Assembly (NCBI GenBank): GCA_018714645.1
Contig: DVND01000075.1
Location: 1 to 14,070 of the forward strand
DNA from: Candidatus Avimonoglobus intestinipullorum
GTDB taxonomy: Bacteria; Bacillota; Clostridia; UBA1381
Reading direction: 5' to 3'
DNA: 14,070 nucleotides
Part shown: positions 9,401 through 14,070 of the stretch, in pieces
Layout of the letters: every line of letters begins with the position of its first letter
How positions within the stretch are numbered: the first letter of the stretch is position 1
The notes under the pieces: model-generated
What the model was told of the DNA's origin: nothing
Databases searched by the model: none
The model's input: the letters and a program-made list of their open reading frames with translations, nothing else
Position numbers and translations under genes: made by a program

Positions 9401-10613
9401 CATAGTCCCTGAATTTCAGCTTGGAGCCGCCCCACGTCACAGTATACCGCGCCTTGTCCGCGTCGGTGAGCCGGTCGGAGACATAATAGCGGTTATCCGC
9501 CAGCACGGTCAGAGGGAATTTTGCTGCAGCGCTCTGCATGGCGCCGTCCCCCGCTGCCGGGTCGCGGTCATACGCCGTAACGGATACTTGATAGGTCCCG
9601 GGAATGTGGCCCGTGACCCGCAGCGTGCTGCCGTCCAATGCGAGATCGGCTGCGGCGCTGTCGCCAATCAGCGCTGCCTGGTAGAACAATGCATCCGTAT
9701 CCAAGTCACCGAAATGCTGGTTTAAATCATAGCTGCTCGTATCCTCCGCCGCCGTTTCCAGCTGCAGGCTTGCATCTACCAGCATGGGCGGACGGTTTGC
9801 GCCCATATTCCCGTTTTTAAAGGCCAGGTTGATATAGTCCAGCCGCATCTGGCCTGAATCAGACAAATCGCGCTGGAACGCAATTGAATTGACGCCCTCC
9901 CGCAGCGTGACGTCCACAGAGGTCGTGTTCATCCTATAGACGCTCCAGTTGGAGGTCTGCGGCGTCAGGATGCGTTTCTGCTTGGAGCCGTTGACATACA
10001 GCGATATGGAATGCTCTCCTGTATACATCTGGTTGGAATAGCAGAAGGTCAGCGTGTAAGTCCCTGCATGCCCCACATCCACGTCAAACACCGCCCGGGC
10101 GTTGGCGCGGGAAAACCCATCCACAAACCTTCCCCCGGATGCATTGCCATCGTCCGCCAGGAAGGTCTGGCTGCTTTTGGAAGCCGCATAATAGGTTTCC
10201 GCTTCCAGCTTGGAATCAATGGTGACATGAAAATCCACCACCGTGGGCGGATTTTCGCTGTCCGTACACGCATTGCTGGCTGTCAGGGTGACGTCTGCCT
10301 CGCCTTCCGCCACCTGGGGCACCAGCTTCATATGTGTCCCCTCCATTTCACATGTCAAAACAGTTTCAGGAAAAATTTCTACCTGGAACTGAATATCCGA
10401 ACTGCCCACGCCGGGAGGATTATAAAACATTTTGCCCAAATCCCCCACGATAACCTCATGGGATTTGACAAGCATATCCGGCGAAAATTCCCCGATAAGC
10501 ACCGGGCTGAGCGGCCCCGCCGCCGCGGCCGCAGCCGCAGGCAGCATCCCAATTACCATGCCGGCTGAAAGAAGCAGGCACAGCAGCCTTCTGAAAAACT
10601 GATTGCGTTTCAT
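3489..10613 (-). CDS. Giant secreted multidomain clan GH-A-like glycoside hydrolase
   Basis: 2374 aa, about 250 kDa. Approximate layout: signal peptide 1-33 (charged MKRNQFFRR, hydrophobic core, poly-Ala); cadherin-like 45-135; CBM6/35-like 136-265; cadherin-like 268-368; CBM6/35-like 370-516; fibronectin III 519-608 and 609-697; a region starting LWRLGTPDDSSAEF (about 702-1000) resembling the beta-sandwich of rhamnogalacturonan lyases; TIM-barrel-like catalytic region about 1005-1330; its beta extension to 1425; fibronectin III 1425-1534; three galactose-binding-like sandwiches 1538-1694, 1711-1875 and 1888-2041; CARDB-like 2042-2158; cadherin-like beta sandwich 2168-2275; C-terminal module 2276-2374. 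GVEIENEPG (acid/base candidate Glu1116) and LFISETG (nucleophile candidate Glu1216) fit retaining clan GH-A enzymes; I cannot name the family. There is no LPXTG, SLH or dockerin, so it seems secreted. The start at 10613 has AGGAGG 6 nt upstream and a signal peptide; a longer in-frame reading from 10745 overlaps the upstream gene and is rejected. It is second in an operon. Confidence 0.85.
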   Translation of the reverse strand: MKRNQFFRRLLCLLLSAGMVIGMLPAAAAAAAGPLSPVLIGEFSPDMLVKSHEVIVGDLGKMFYNPPGVGSSDIQFQVEIFPETVLTCEMEGTHMKLVPQVAEGEADVTLTASNACTDSENPPTVVDFHVTIDSKLEAETYYAASKSSQTFLADDGNASGGRFVDGFSRANARAVFDVDVGHAGTYTLTFCYSNQMYTGEHSISLYVNGSKQKRILTPQTSNWSVYRMNTTSVDVTLREGVNSIAFQRDLSDSGQMRLDYINLAFKNGNMGANRPPMLVDASLQLETAAEDTSSYDLNQHFGDLDTDALFYQAALIGDSAAADLALDGSTLRVTGHIPGTYQVSVTAYDRDPAAGDGAMQSAAAKFPLTVLADNRYYVSDRLTDADKARYTVTWGGSKLKFRDYDLGGGRVAWFDWGQSGESYVDVTFDVPEDGDYSFFFNYSVSGNASDSYNYYVDLLVNGTMLEQKYLVNGNSWSVYKDSKTWTVPLKAGKNTIRFADNPAYKTNLQLYYVQVSGMPAPVAPTGLRVEERDGAAVLTWDRSQNASTAAYQVYVNGAAAATVTQPAEGDTVTFRYNNVQDGQTYAFAVSVKNSGGMESAQSTPVTLAARPIIPGGLTAALLEADGALDGVRLTWDTSATAQSYELYEGDTLLGTVPADLSGIQQAYEHRGQTEGAEYVYKVVAVNGGRKSEAAETSVRYQRDALLWRLGTPDDSSAEFSDYGGNVELDIPAGWEEQTDWSAVPKGLHAVTGAQMKLHYNLDSIPENGLLMQVKILDAHQCIPQMAVFSNGTMAGMLQITGLSGNGADPDEFAGYRTDSKTGRLIGKLADGQGGYGADFLFDINTLRLVDESLASYDQNQVLYTGNHEFYGNPNVDIVACNGTDGNFLEGADGQRYPVHLFAEHNGMIRFKDAETIVGQAYPQNQVTKFKTTYRLYIPKEMLKTGRNELLLRTDRGLYATDYIDQFTWWEWDYLSLSALAAPISDPIHGRYNTLSTSLEAPRGADRSTGLHFLPFGVKWLGFAYTGSYIRYGNWYGAEYEWESSNRQYLELHKQLNVEPIALYISGTITREGNDTRSGPEDQVAANGYISEKWKEQIAGYFTQYGSLLGGVEIENEPGLFKTTKRSLTAFTKWLDESRSGYAPHLKLIAPGWAFRQETYARVPEQRADIDGYADMIGGHSYAGTAVEQPRGGLLSETLLSHPDFGDGYGKELFISETGCSDGHGFGNAAQVYYAEAQNTAVFDRELRGNLGFARHQNIHAGWYPEFAVFEDANDWDHYQVEEIRQHEAPAAEVGTETRANVLRRLNGAYGTHGKPLAYRYTEADTSQYEAKYVRAVDTSTLPALATGAKSDKVLVTFTNFERRDVTFDVKIKMPEATPYKGERYGPGLTLGEALSYTDALVPDANGELVFHETLAAGDTVQYILQAQDTAAPTAPEAFTGTYEADGWGKVVLNWAPSYDDKEVARYVLYRAEREKGTDEAFSPFTKRMTVSGVTYTDNAVSNGKEYRYMLRAVDFYGNESPESEVVQVVLPDLDDGNDSTVPFVVNVHYNNPKMAYAGDAWIRDDGARFAQTTEEPDSVSFTFEGSAFALYGDAAADAGRFDVYVDGKIDGENVNPAYFNEGSNVIVYSRSGLDTYKKDPATGETVLDQEGLEDGLHTVRIVFKDGGGKRFRLYKATTSSYPIGAADYEDFIKTNFPQPSAPSSEAIEKLENCIPVPYALDADGNKTDGLQVITKDDMAYNGNVQHRDTAADPLIFIRGGAEAYFNIHVDKDEYGKNQGYFSATMKIKVTSDTAGFQIKRNGVELITQQLENTGGKYVLLQTEPFYMEPGDASVTIASTGGSGSSFDLEYILFDTPYPMQDRDDTGRFLLPANIEAGDMPKAALKPDPAVEISPALNQQSDGSVDSALEMPLPIVYNAAAAGEIPPAAFTGASGDASAAGGAVVLGSGASAQYDVFFNYSGFYKFILDVDGAAGDTLNIKAGGRVVAEITVPEGGGAAAAEMETAHGSAHIVKGADVLAFEAAAGNAGSVTINSIRVEELPLPDLIVQGIAMEPAQPTAGDAVQFRAEVRNAGRGAWPEGVIVGIPFKIPGLTTTWHDATTDGLAPGEVRVLAANSGGAGSSQITPDVGNYTVTAQADDQQRHMESVYSNNFLSMDFAVASLYSTARQEYDASLKELSVEEGVLSPAFHSGVYAYNVSVPAGTAAVTLKTVLFDDGAQIKINGEAAEAGTQMVAVQPGTQVITIETFDNRRYIYDEHMEKQYIEERRTYTVRVTVPEEEGRLSMRICDFAYNTDTGKLRYAVYNPGPAREVSCYAALYRDGALLQVHRADINAEAGAETPVTQDLAMTEGANQIKLFIWDEYMTPYAYTTTEKF

Positions 10614-10626
10614 ATGTAACCTCCTT

Positions 10627-12483
10627 TTACTGCATGGGAACAAATTCCACGGTTTCACACAGCGGCGCCAATGTATCCCAACCATCCAATACAAATGCCC
10701 GCGCCGCATAGGACGGGTTCCATTCCAAACCACTGCATTCCACATGGACGATGCTGCCCTCCTGCTGGGAAGGAAGCGTCCACGCTTCCGCCGCCGTATC
10801 TACCAGTGTATTTCCATCATATACCGCCAGTACCAGCACAATGCGCCGCGCGGTTCCCGTCCGGTTTTCCACCTCCGCCGAAGCCCGCAGGCAGTCCAGT
10901 GTGCCGCTTTCATCCGTAACCGTCAGATTTTTTACCGCCAGCAGCGTTCCTGCATCGGTTTCAAAAGGATATTCCCAATAGCCCATGGGTACGCCGCAGA
11001 TATTTTCAACGCCGTTCACCGTCAGCATATACTGCCCGCCCGCCTGCAGCGGCTCCTGCAATTGCAGGACAAACCGGTTTGCGGCGCTGTCAAACTGCAA
11101 ATCTGTGGGAATACGCGCCCCAGAGCTGTCCGTCACCGCCATCCATTGCGGCGGGACGGTGATTTCTGTATTCTCATCATAGGCCTTAATGCCTGAGATA
11201 TTCCAGGTGTAGTACGCGCTGTCGGTCAGCTGGATTTTAAAATGCTTTGCCAGCACCCGTTCAAATTCCACCGTCGTCACAGATGGGGCTGCATTTTCCG
11301 TCCCCAGGCTGGTCAGCGCATCACCGTCAAATTCTTTCGCTCGAATGGTTCCCCCTGCCGTATCTAAAATTGGAATCCATAAATTCCCATCTTCGGAATA
11401 CAGGATTTTGAATTTGTGGGGGTAGTTATAGATCCCCCAGCGGCCTGTCTGAAGCTCCAGCTTCGCCACATACTGCTTTACACCCATATTGAAAGAAAAC
11501 CACTGGCCCTCTTCCTGCTTGGGTTCCCCATTGATCCACCAATAGCTTCCGCTGTCCCCGTTGAGGGCGTCGCTGATATTGCCGCCGTCCGTCCTCCAGG
11601 CAGAGGCCATCCAGCCGGCAGTGCTGTAAGCCGGCAAGAACTGGCGTTCCGGCTCCTCAGGGGGCTGAAATGCCGCGCCATTGATGTAATTCGTCCCAAA
11701 ATCCAGTGCGATTGCCCGGGCAGTTGTCACTGCGCCATCGGCAATAGGCTTTCCCGCTTCATCCAGAAAGGATACCGCAGGCGCAGGCGGCTGCTCCATC
11801 CCGATAATCTGGACATTATCCAAATACAGCACGGCTTCCGAAGCAACCGCCGTGCCGGCACTGTCCTTTGCCACCACGCTGACCCGCAGTCCTCCAATCC
11901 GCCGCGACGCATAATGCGCGCTCTCCAACGGCACCACAAAGTGCGCCCACGTATTGGGCATGACACAGGGCAGACCCCCCGTACCGTCATCCAGCGGAAG
12001 GTCAATCGTCTGGATATTATAGCTGGTGTTGTCGATAATCTGTATCCGGACGGGGTAAAAATCGTTCTCTTTTCCCGCATCGTCCACCGCGTACAGCCAG
12101 AAGCTGAGCGCCGCTTTGTAGCAATCTGTCCCCTCCCGGCGCAGGCCGGACACATCGTACTGCTCTCGCGTGAATACACGGCCCTCGTTTGCCGTCTGAT
12201 TCTTATTCATCTGAATCTTTAGGCTGTTCTCCCCAAACTTGACCGGGCCGCCATGCCCGCCCACATAATTTGCCGAACCGGCCCAATCGTTTGACCCATT
12301 GATTTCAGCCCGGTCCCAATTATTTTTCGGATTTTCCACCAGAGGATTTTCCGTGAACAGATTGAACAGCACGCCGCTGCTGTATTCTGCGTCATCCTCA
12401 ATCTGATACACCGCCGCCAGCGACGATACAGGCAGCACCGTTAATACCGCTGCCAGCACTGCCGCCGCCCATGTTTTTTTCAT
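10627..12483 (-). CDS. Secreted glycan-binding protein with F5/8 type C (discoidin) domain
   Basis: A 618-aa exported protein, first gene of the operon. Signal peptide about 1-24 (MKKTWAAAVLAAVLTVLP, cleavage near SLAA). Residues 25-230 form a jelly-roll-like region with WLYAVDDAGKENDFYPVRIQI and the closing VLYLDNVQIIG, resembling carbohydrate-binding modules. An Ig-like (Big_5/SbsA-type) fold seems to start at 236-272 and resume at 443-497 (LQEPLQAGGQYMLTVNGVENICG). Between them (about 284-440) lies a discoidin-like domain with YSTAGWMASAW, DALNGDSGSYWWING, QWFSFNMG and FKILYSEDGNLWIPI. The C-terminal 515-614 is a beta module also seen at the end of the downstream giant enzyme. No catalytic motif is evident, so a binding role is inferred. 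The ATG at 12483 has AGGAGG 7 nt upstream; the stop is 13 bp before the giant gene, whose ribosome binding site fills the gap. Confidence 0.85.
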   Translation of the reverse strand: MKKTWAAAVLAAVLTVLPVSSLAAVYQIEDDAEYSSGVLFNLFTENPLVENPKNNWDRAEINGSNDWAGSANYVGGHGGPVKFGENSLKIQMNKNQTANEGRVFTREQYDVSGLRREGTDCYKAALSFWLYAVDDAGKENDFYPVRIQIIDNTSYNIQTIDLPLDDGTGGLPCVMPNTWAHFVVPLESAHYASRRIGGLRVSVVAKDSAGTAVASEAVLYLDNVQIIGMEQPPAPAVSFLDEAGKPIADGAVTTARAIALDFGTNYINGAAFQPPEEPERQFLPAYSTAGWMASAWRTDGGNISDALNGDSGSYWWINGEPKQEEGQWFSFNMGVKQYVAKLELQTGRWGIYNYPHKFKILYSEDGNLWIPILDTAGGTIRAKEFDGDALTSLGTENAAPSVTTVEFERVLAKHFKIQLTDSAYYTWNISGIKAYDENTEITVPPQWMAVTDSSGARIPTDLQFDSAANRFVLQLQEPLQAGGQYMLTVNGVENICGVPMGYWEYPFETDAGTLLAVKNLTVTDESGTLDCLRASAEVENRTGTARRIVLVLAVYDGNTLVDTAAEAWTLPSQQEGSIVHVECSGLEWNPSYAARAFVLDGWDTLAPLCETVEFVPMQ

Positions 12484-12517
12484 CTTATGTCCTCCTTCAT
12501 CTCGTTTCTATAAATTT

Positions 12518-12546
12518 ATTATACCTGCTCCCCTTGTCCCTGACAA
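12518..12546 (-). promoter_or_regulatory. Promoter of the glycosidase operon
   Basis: On the minus strand, TTGTCA (12541-12546, 5 of 6 matches to the -35 consensus), 17-bp spacer, perfect TATAAT (12518-12523), about 34 bp before the start codon at 12483. A small inverted repeat TTGTC/GACAA (12534-12546) overlaps the -35 box and could be a repressor contact. Confidence 0.8.
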
Positions 12547-12556
12547 AACCCAATTG

Positions 12557-12573
12557 ATGGAATATTGTTCCAT
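12557..12573. promoter_or_regulatory. 17-bp palindromic operator candidate
   Basis: ATGGAATATTGTTCCAT: perfect 6-bp arms with a 5-bp centre, 10 bp upstream of the minus-strand -35 box, centred near -54 of that promoter. The size and symmetry fit a site for a dimeric regulator. No regulator gene for it is in the window. Confidence 0.6.
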
Positions 12574-12574
12574 G

Positions 12575-12620
12575 TTTCTACTTATTTGCTGTACCGGAAG
12601 AATGTATCTCCAAGTAGAAA
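12575..12620. promoter_or_regulatory. Widely spaced 9-bp inverted repeat between divergent promoters
   Basis: Arms TTTCTACTT (12575-12583) and AAGTAGAAA (12612-12620) are perfect complements separated by 28 bp. The arms lie 28 bp and 27 bp from the -35 boxes of the leftward and rightward promoters. Such spaced half-sites suit two regulator dimers or a looping AraC-type regulator acting on both operons. A stable RNA hairpin role is less likely, because the repeat should lie outside both transcripts. Confidence 0.5.
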
Positions 12621-12647
12621 AACGCCACACAGACCCAGTTCTGCACC

Positions 12648-12676
12648 TTGTATGCCAGTTTGCGTCCTTGTATAAT
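12648..12676 (+). promoter_or_regulatory. Promoter of the DNRLRE-protein operon
   Basis: TTGTAT (12648-12653), 17-bp spacer, perfect TATAAT (12671-12676). CCTTGTAT occurs twice, at 12646 and 12666, 20 bp apart (two helix turns), so the -35 lies in the first copy and the start of the -10 in the second. The leader starting near 12683 carries a 6-bp hairpin (TGCCGC 12693-12698 with GCGGCA 12703-12708), then AGGAGG 9 nt before the start codon at 12738. Confidence 0.75.
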
Positions 12677-12737
12677 ATAAATAGGAGGTTTATGCCGCTT
12701 TTGCGGCAAAATAAAAAAGAACAGGAGGAACAAGCAA

Positions 12738-13925
12738 ATGAAACAAGCAAAAAAAGCAATTGCCTTTGCTGCTGCGCTGGCAATTGCCATGCAGCTGGGC
12801 GGCACGCTGGCGTCCGCCGGCACGTTGAAGCTCACGCCCTCTGACGACGCTGGCACCCGAGCCACGCGGGGCAAGGCGGAAGAGGCCATTGTCACCGACA
12901 CCAACCACGGCTCCAGTACAACGCTGACCGCAAAACTGCCAGTCACGGGTTCAGGGGCCAACAAAGTGGTGCATCGTATTGACACCATCGAAACAATGAA
13001 TGCCAAAACAGGGGATGGGACGTATGTCTACCCTTCGGACTTACCGGCATGGGGCGGATCCCATATCAGCTATCTGAAATTTCCGCTGGCAGATTTGACG
13101 GGGGCTGTCTCCTCCGCGGAGGACATTGAGGAGGTGAAGCTGCAGCTTTATTTCCTCTATCAAGGGGATGCGGGCAAGTGGACAGAAAACAATCGTTATA
13201 AGGATTTTATGATTGACAAAGACAATCTCCCCGGTGCATGGATTTCTTTCTATGACACCAGAATCCATCTGGTGGACAATGATTGGGAGGAAGACACCGT
13301 TACTTATGCAACGCACCCGTTATGGCTGCAGCTGGATGCAGCGGAACCGGTCAAATGCGACTGGCGGGAGGAGCATTACATGGATTTCGACGTAACAGAG
13401 GCTGTAAAGGCTGCGTATGAAAAAGGCGAAACAGAAATCAGCTTTGCTGTCAGCTATGAAAACGACATCGGCAACGATTATGCCTCACCCATTGCCTTTG
13501 CTTCCAAGGAAGCGGGCGCTGATAAAGCACCGCAGCTGGCAATTACCTACACCGACAAAGCACCCGCTGAAAACAGCATTTCCGCCGATTCTGTGGACGC
13601 AATCGTCAACAGCGACGGTACCGGCACCATCCGGTTTATCACCAAGGCGGAACAGCTGACCGGCGAGATCGAATCCTTCGGCACCTATATCCTGCCGCTG
13701 CAGGTTTTTGAAAGCACAAAGAATTGGAATTTACAAGCAACTGTTACATTTGACGAACAAACGATCAACGAAGGCGATACCTTTGCCGCCGACTTGACCG
13801 GCGTGCCGCAGGAACGTCTTGGCGATGCGATTATGGCACAATCCTTTATGACGATAAAAGGGGAGGAAAATGCTCTGCAATGCAGTTTTGACCCCATCTC
13901 CGTAGACGACGCAGCACAGCAATAA
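12738..13925 (+). CDS. Secreted DNRLRE/CBM96-like domain protein
   Basis: A 395-aa exported protein. Signal peptide 1-27 (MKQAKKAIAFAAALAIAMQ, cleavage near ASA). Residues about 28-272 match the DNRLRE/CBM96-like pattern: extended N-terminal TDTNHGSSTTL, SYLKFPLADL, paired strands EEVKLQLYF, the tryptophan hallmark DNDWEEDTVTYATHPLW, MDFDVTEAVKAAYEKGETEISFAV, and closing strand PQLAITYTD. Members of this group are stalk- or carbohydrate-binding beta domains of surface proteins. Residues about 281-390 (VDAIVNSDGTGTIRFITKAEQL, ESFGTYILPLQVF, EGDTFAADLTGVP) form a second all-beta domain that I cannot name. No anchor motif is seen. It starts the rightward operon, divergent from the glycosidase operon and probably co-regulated with it. 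The start is supported by AGGAGG and the signal peptide. A binding or matrix role is inferred; no enzyme motif is visible. Confidence 0.8.
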   Translation: MKQAKKAIAFAAALAIAMQLGGTLASAGTLKLTPSDDAGTRATRGKAEEAIVTDTNHGSSTTLTAKLPVTGSGANKVVHRIDTIETMNAKTGDGTYVYPSDLPAWGGSHISYLKFPLADLTGAVSSAEDIEEVKLQLYFLYQGDAGKWTENNRYKDFMIDKDNLPGAWISFYDTRIHLVDNDWEEDTVTYATHPLWLQLDAAEPVKCDWREEHYMDFDVTEAVKAAYEKGETEISFAVSYENDIGNDYASPIAFASKEAGADKAPQLAITYTDKAPAENSISADSVDAIVNSDGTGTIRFITKAEQLTGEIESFGTYILPLQVFESTKNWNLQATVTFDEQTINEGDTFAADLTGVPQERLGDAIMAQSFMTIKGEENALQCSFDPISVDDAAQQ

Positions 13926-13940
13926 AAGGAGGATACAGCA

Positions 13941-14070
13941 ATGAAACCCTATATAAAACCAGACCTTATCACGCGGGCTTTTGAGGTGACAGATATTATT
14001 ACTGTTTCCGACGCCAGCGATTTAAAAGATGCAACAATAAAAAACAGCACTGCCTGGCAGGGCGATGACT
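13941..14070 (+). CDS. Small uncharacterised protein, partial (runs off window)
   Basis: Only the first 43 codons are present. The start ATG is 15 bp after the preceding stop and has AAAGGAGG about 8 nt upstream, so translation and co-transcription with the 395-aa protein are well supported. It starts MKPYIKPDLITRAFEVTDII, then TVSDASDLKDATIKNST. It has no signal peptide. The opening, a K-Y-P-rich segment followed by F-E-x-x-D-I-I-T-x-S, recalls short, poorly described proteins that Clostridia often encode beside secreted proteins; that comparison is from memory. Its end, length and function cannot be seen. Confidence 0.7.
   Translation, partial: MKPYIKPDLITRAFEVTDIITVSDASDLKDATIKNSTAWQGDD

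Noticed and set aside
10515..10548. GCC/GCG-rich tract that looked like a simple repeat
   Set aside because: It is the poly-alanine end of the signal peptide of the giant enzyme and is explained by coding.
10614..10745. 44-residue N-terminal extension of the giant enzyme
   Set aside because: It overlaps the end of the upstream gene in another frame, has no signal-peptide character, and the ATG at 10613 has an ideal AGGAGG and begins a proper signal peptide.
12554..12844. Plus-strand frame overlapping the start of the 395-aa protein
   Set aside because: Its first ATG lies upstream of the mapped-like promoter and its sequence reads through operator repeats; only the internal ATG at 12692 is mentioned as a weak leader possibility.

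Overview
The window looks like chromosomal DNA from a Gram-positive anaerobe of the class Clostridia, most likely a gut Oscillospiraceae/Ruminococcaceae-type Firmicute. This is inferred from the strong AGGAGG-type ribosome binding sites before almost every gene, the sigma-A-like promoters, the RodA and enolase sequence types, and the very large secreted multidomain carbohydrate-active proteins. No taxon marker (rRNA) is present, so the assignment stays at class level.

Left part (1-3488), housekeeping, all genes on the minus strand. A small XRE-type helix-turn-helix regulator (200-424) sits in an AT-rich patch between two GC-rich, palindrome-rich intergenic segments. Each segment carries a copy of the same hairpin repeat (1-47 and, inverted, 675-721), and the stems differ by compensating base changes. 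Then come enolase (883-2166) and the rod-shape peptidoglycan polymerase RodA (2246-3352). Each has its own terminator, so they are probably separate transcripts; RodA has a clear promoter.

Middle and right part (3489-12483), a secreted glycan-utilisation operon on the minus strand. One strong promoter (12518-12546) drives a 618-aa secreted binding protein, in which a discoidin (F5/8 type C) domain appears inserted into a bacterial Ig-like domain. After only 13 bp follows a giant 2374-aa secreted enzyme with cadherin-like, carbohydrate-binding-like, fibronectin III, lyase-associated, clan GH-A glycosidase-like, CARDB-like and cadherin-like beta-sandwich modules. The operon ends in a strong terminator (3457-3487). 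The two proteins appear to share a C-terminal module.

Right end (12738-14070), a divergent plus-strand operon: a 395-aa secreted DNRLRE-like protein, then a small protein cut by the window edge. The 254-bp region between the divergent operons holds two back-to-back promoters, both with TATAAT and 17-bp spacers. Between them lie a 17-bp palindrome and a widely spaced 9-bp inverted repeat whose arms are 28 and 27 bp from the two -35 boxes. This near-mirror arrangement suggests one regulator controls both operons. Together the four genes look like a cell-surface or secreted system for binding and cutting a complex plant or host glycan; the exact substrate cannot be read from the sequence. No tRNA, rRNA, CRISPR array or transposase was seen.
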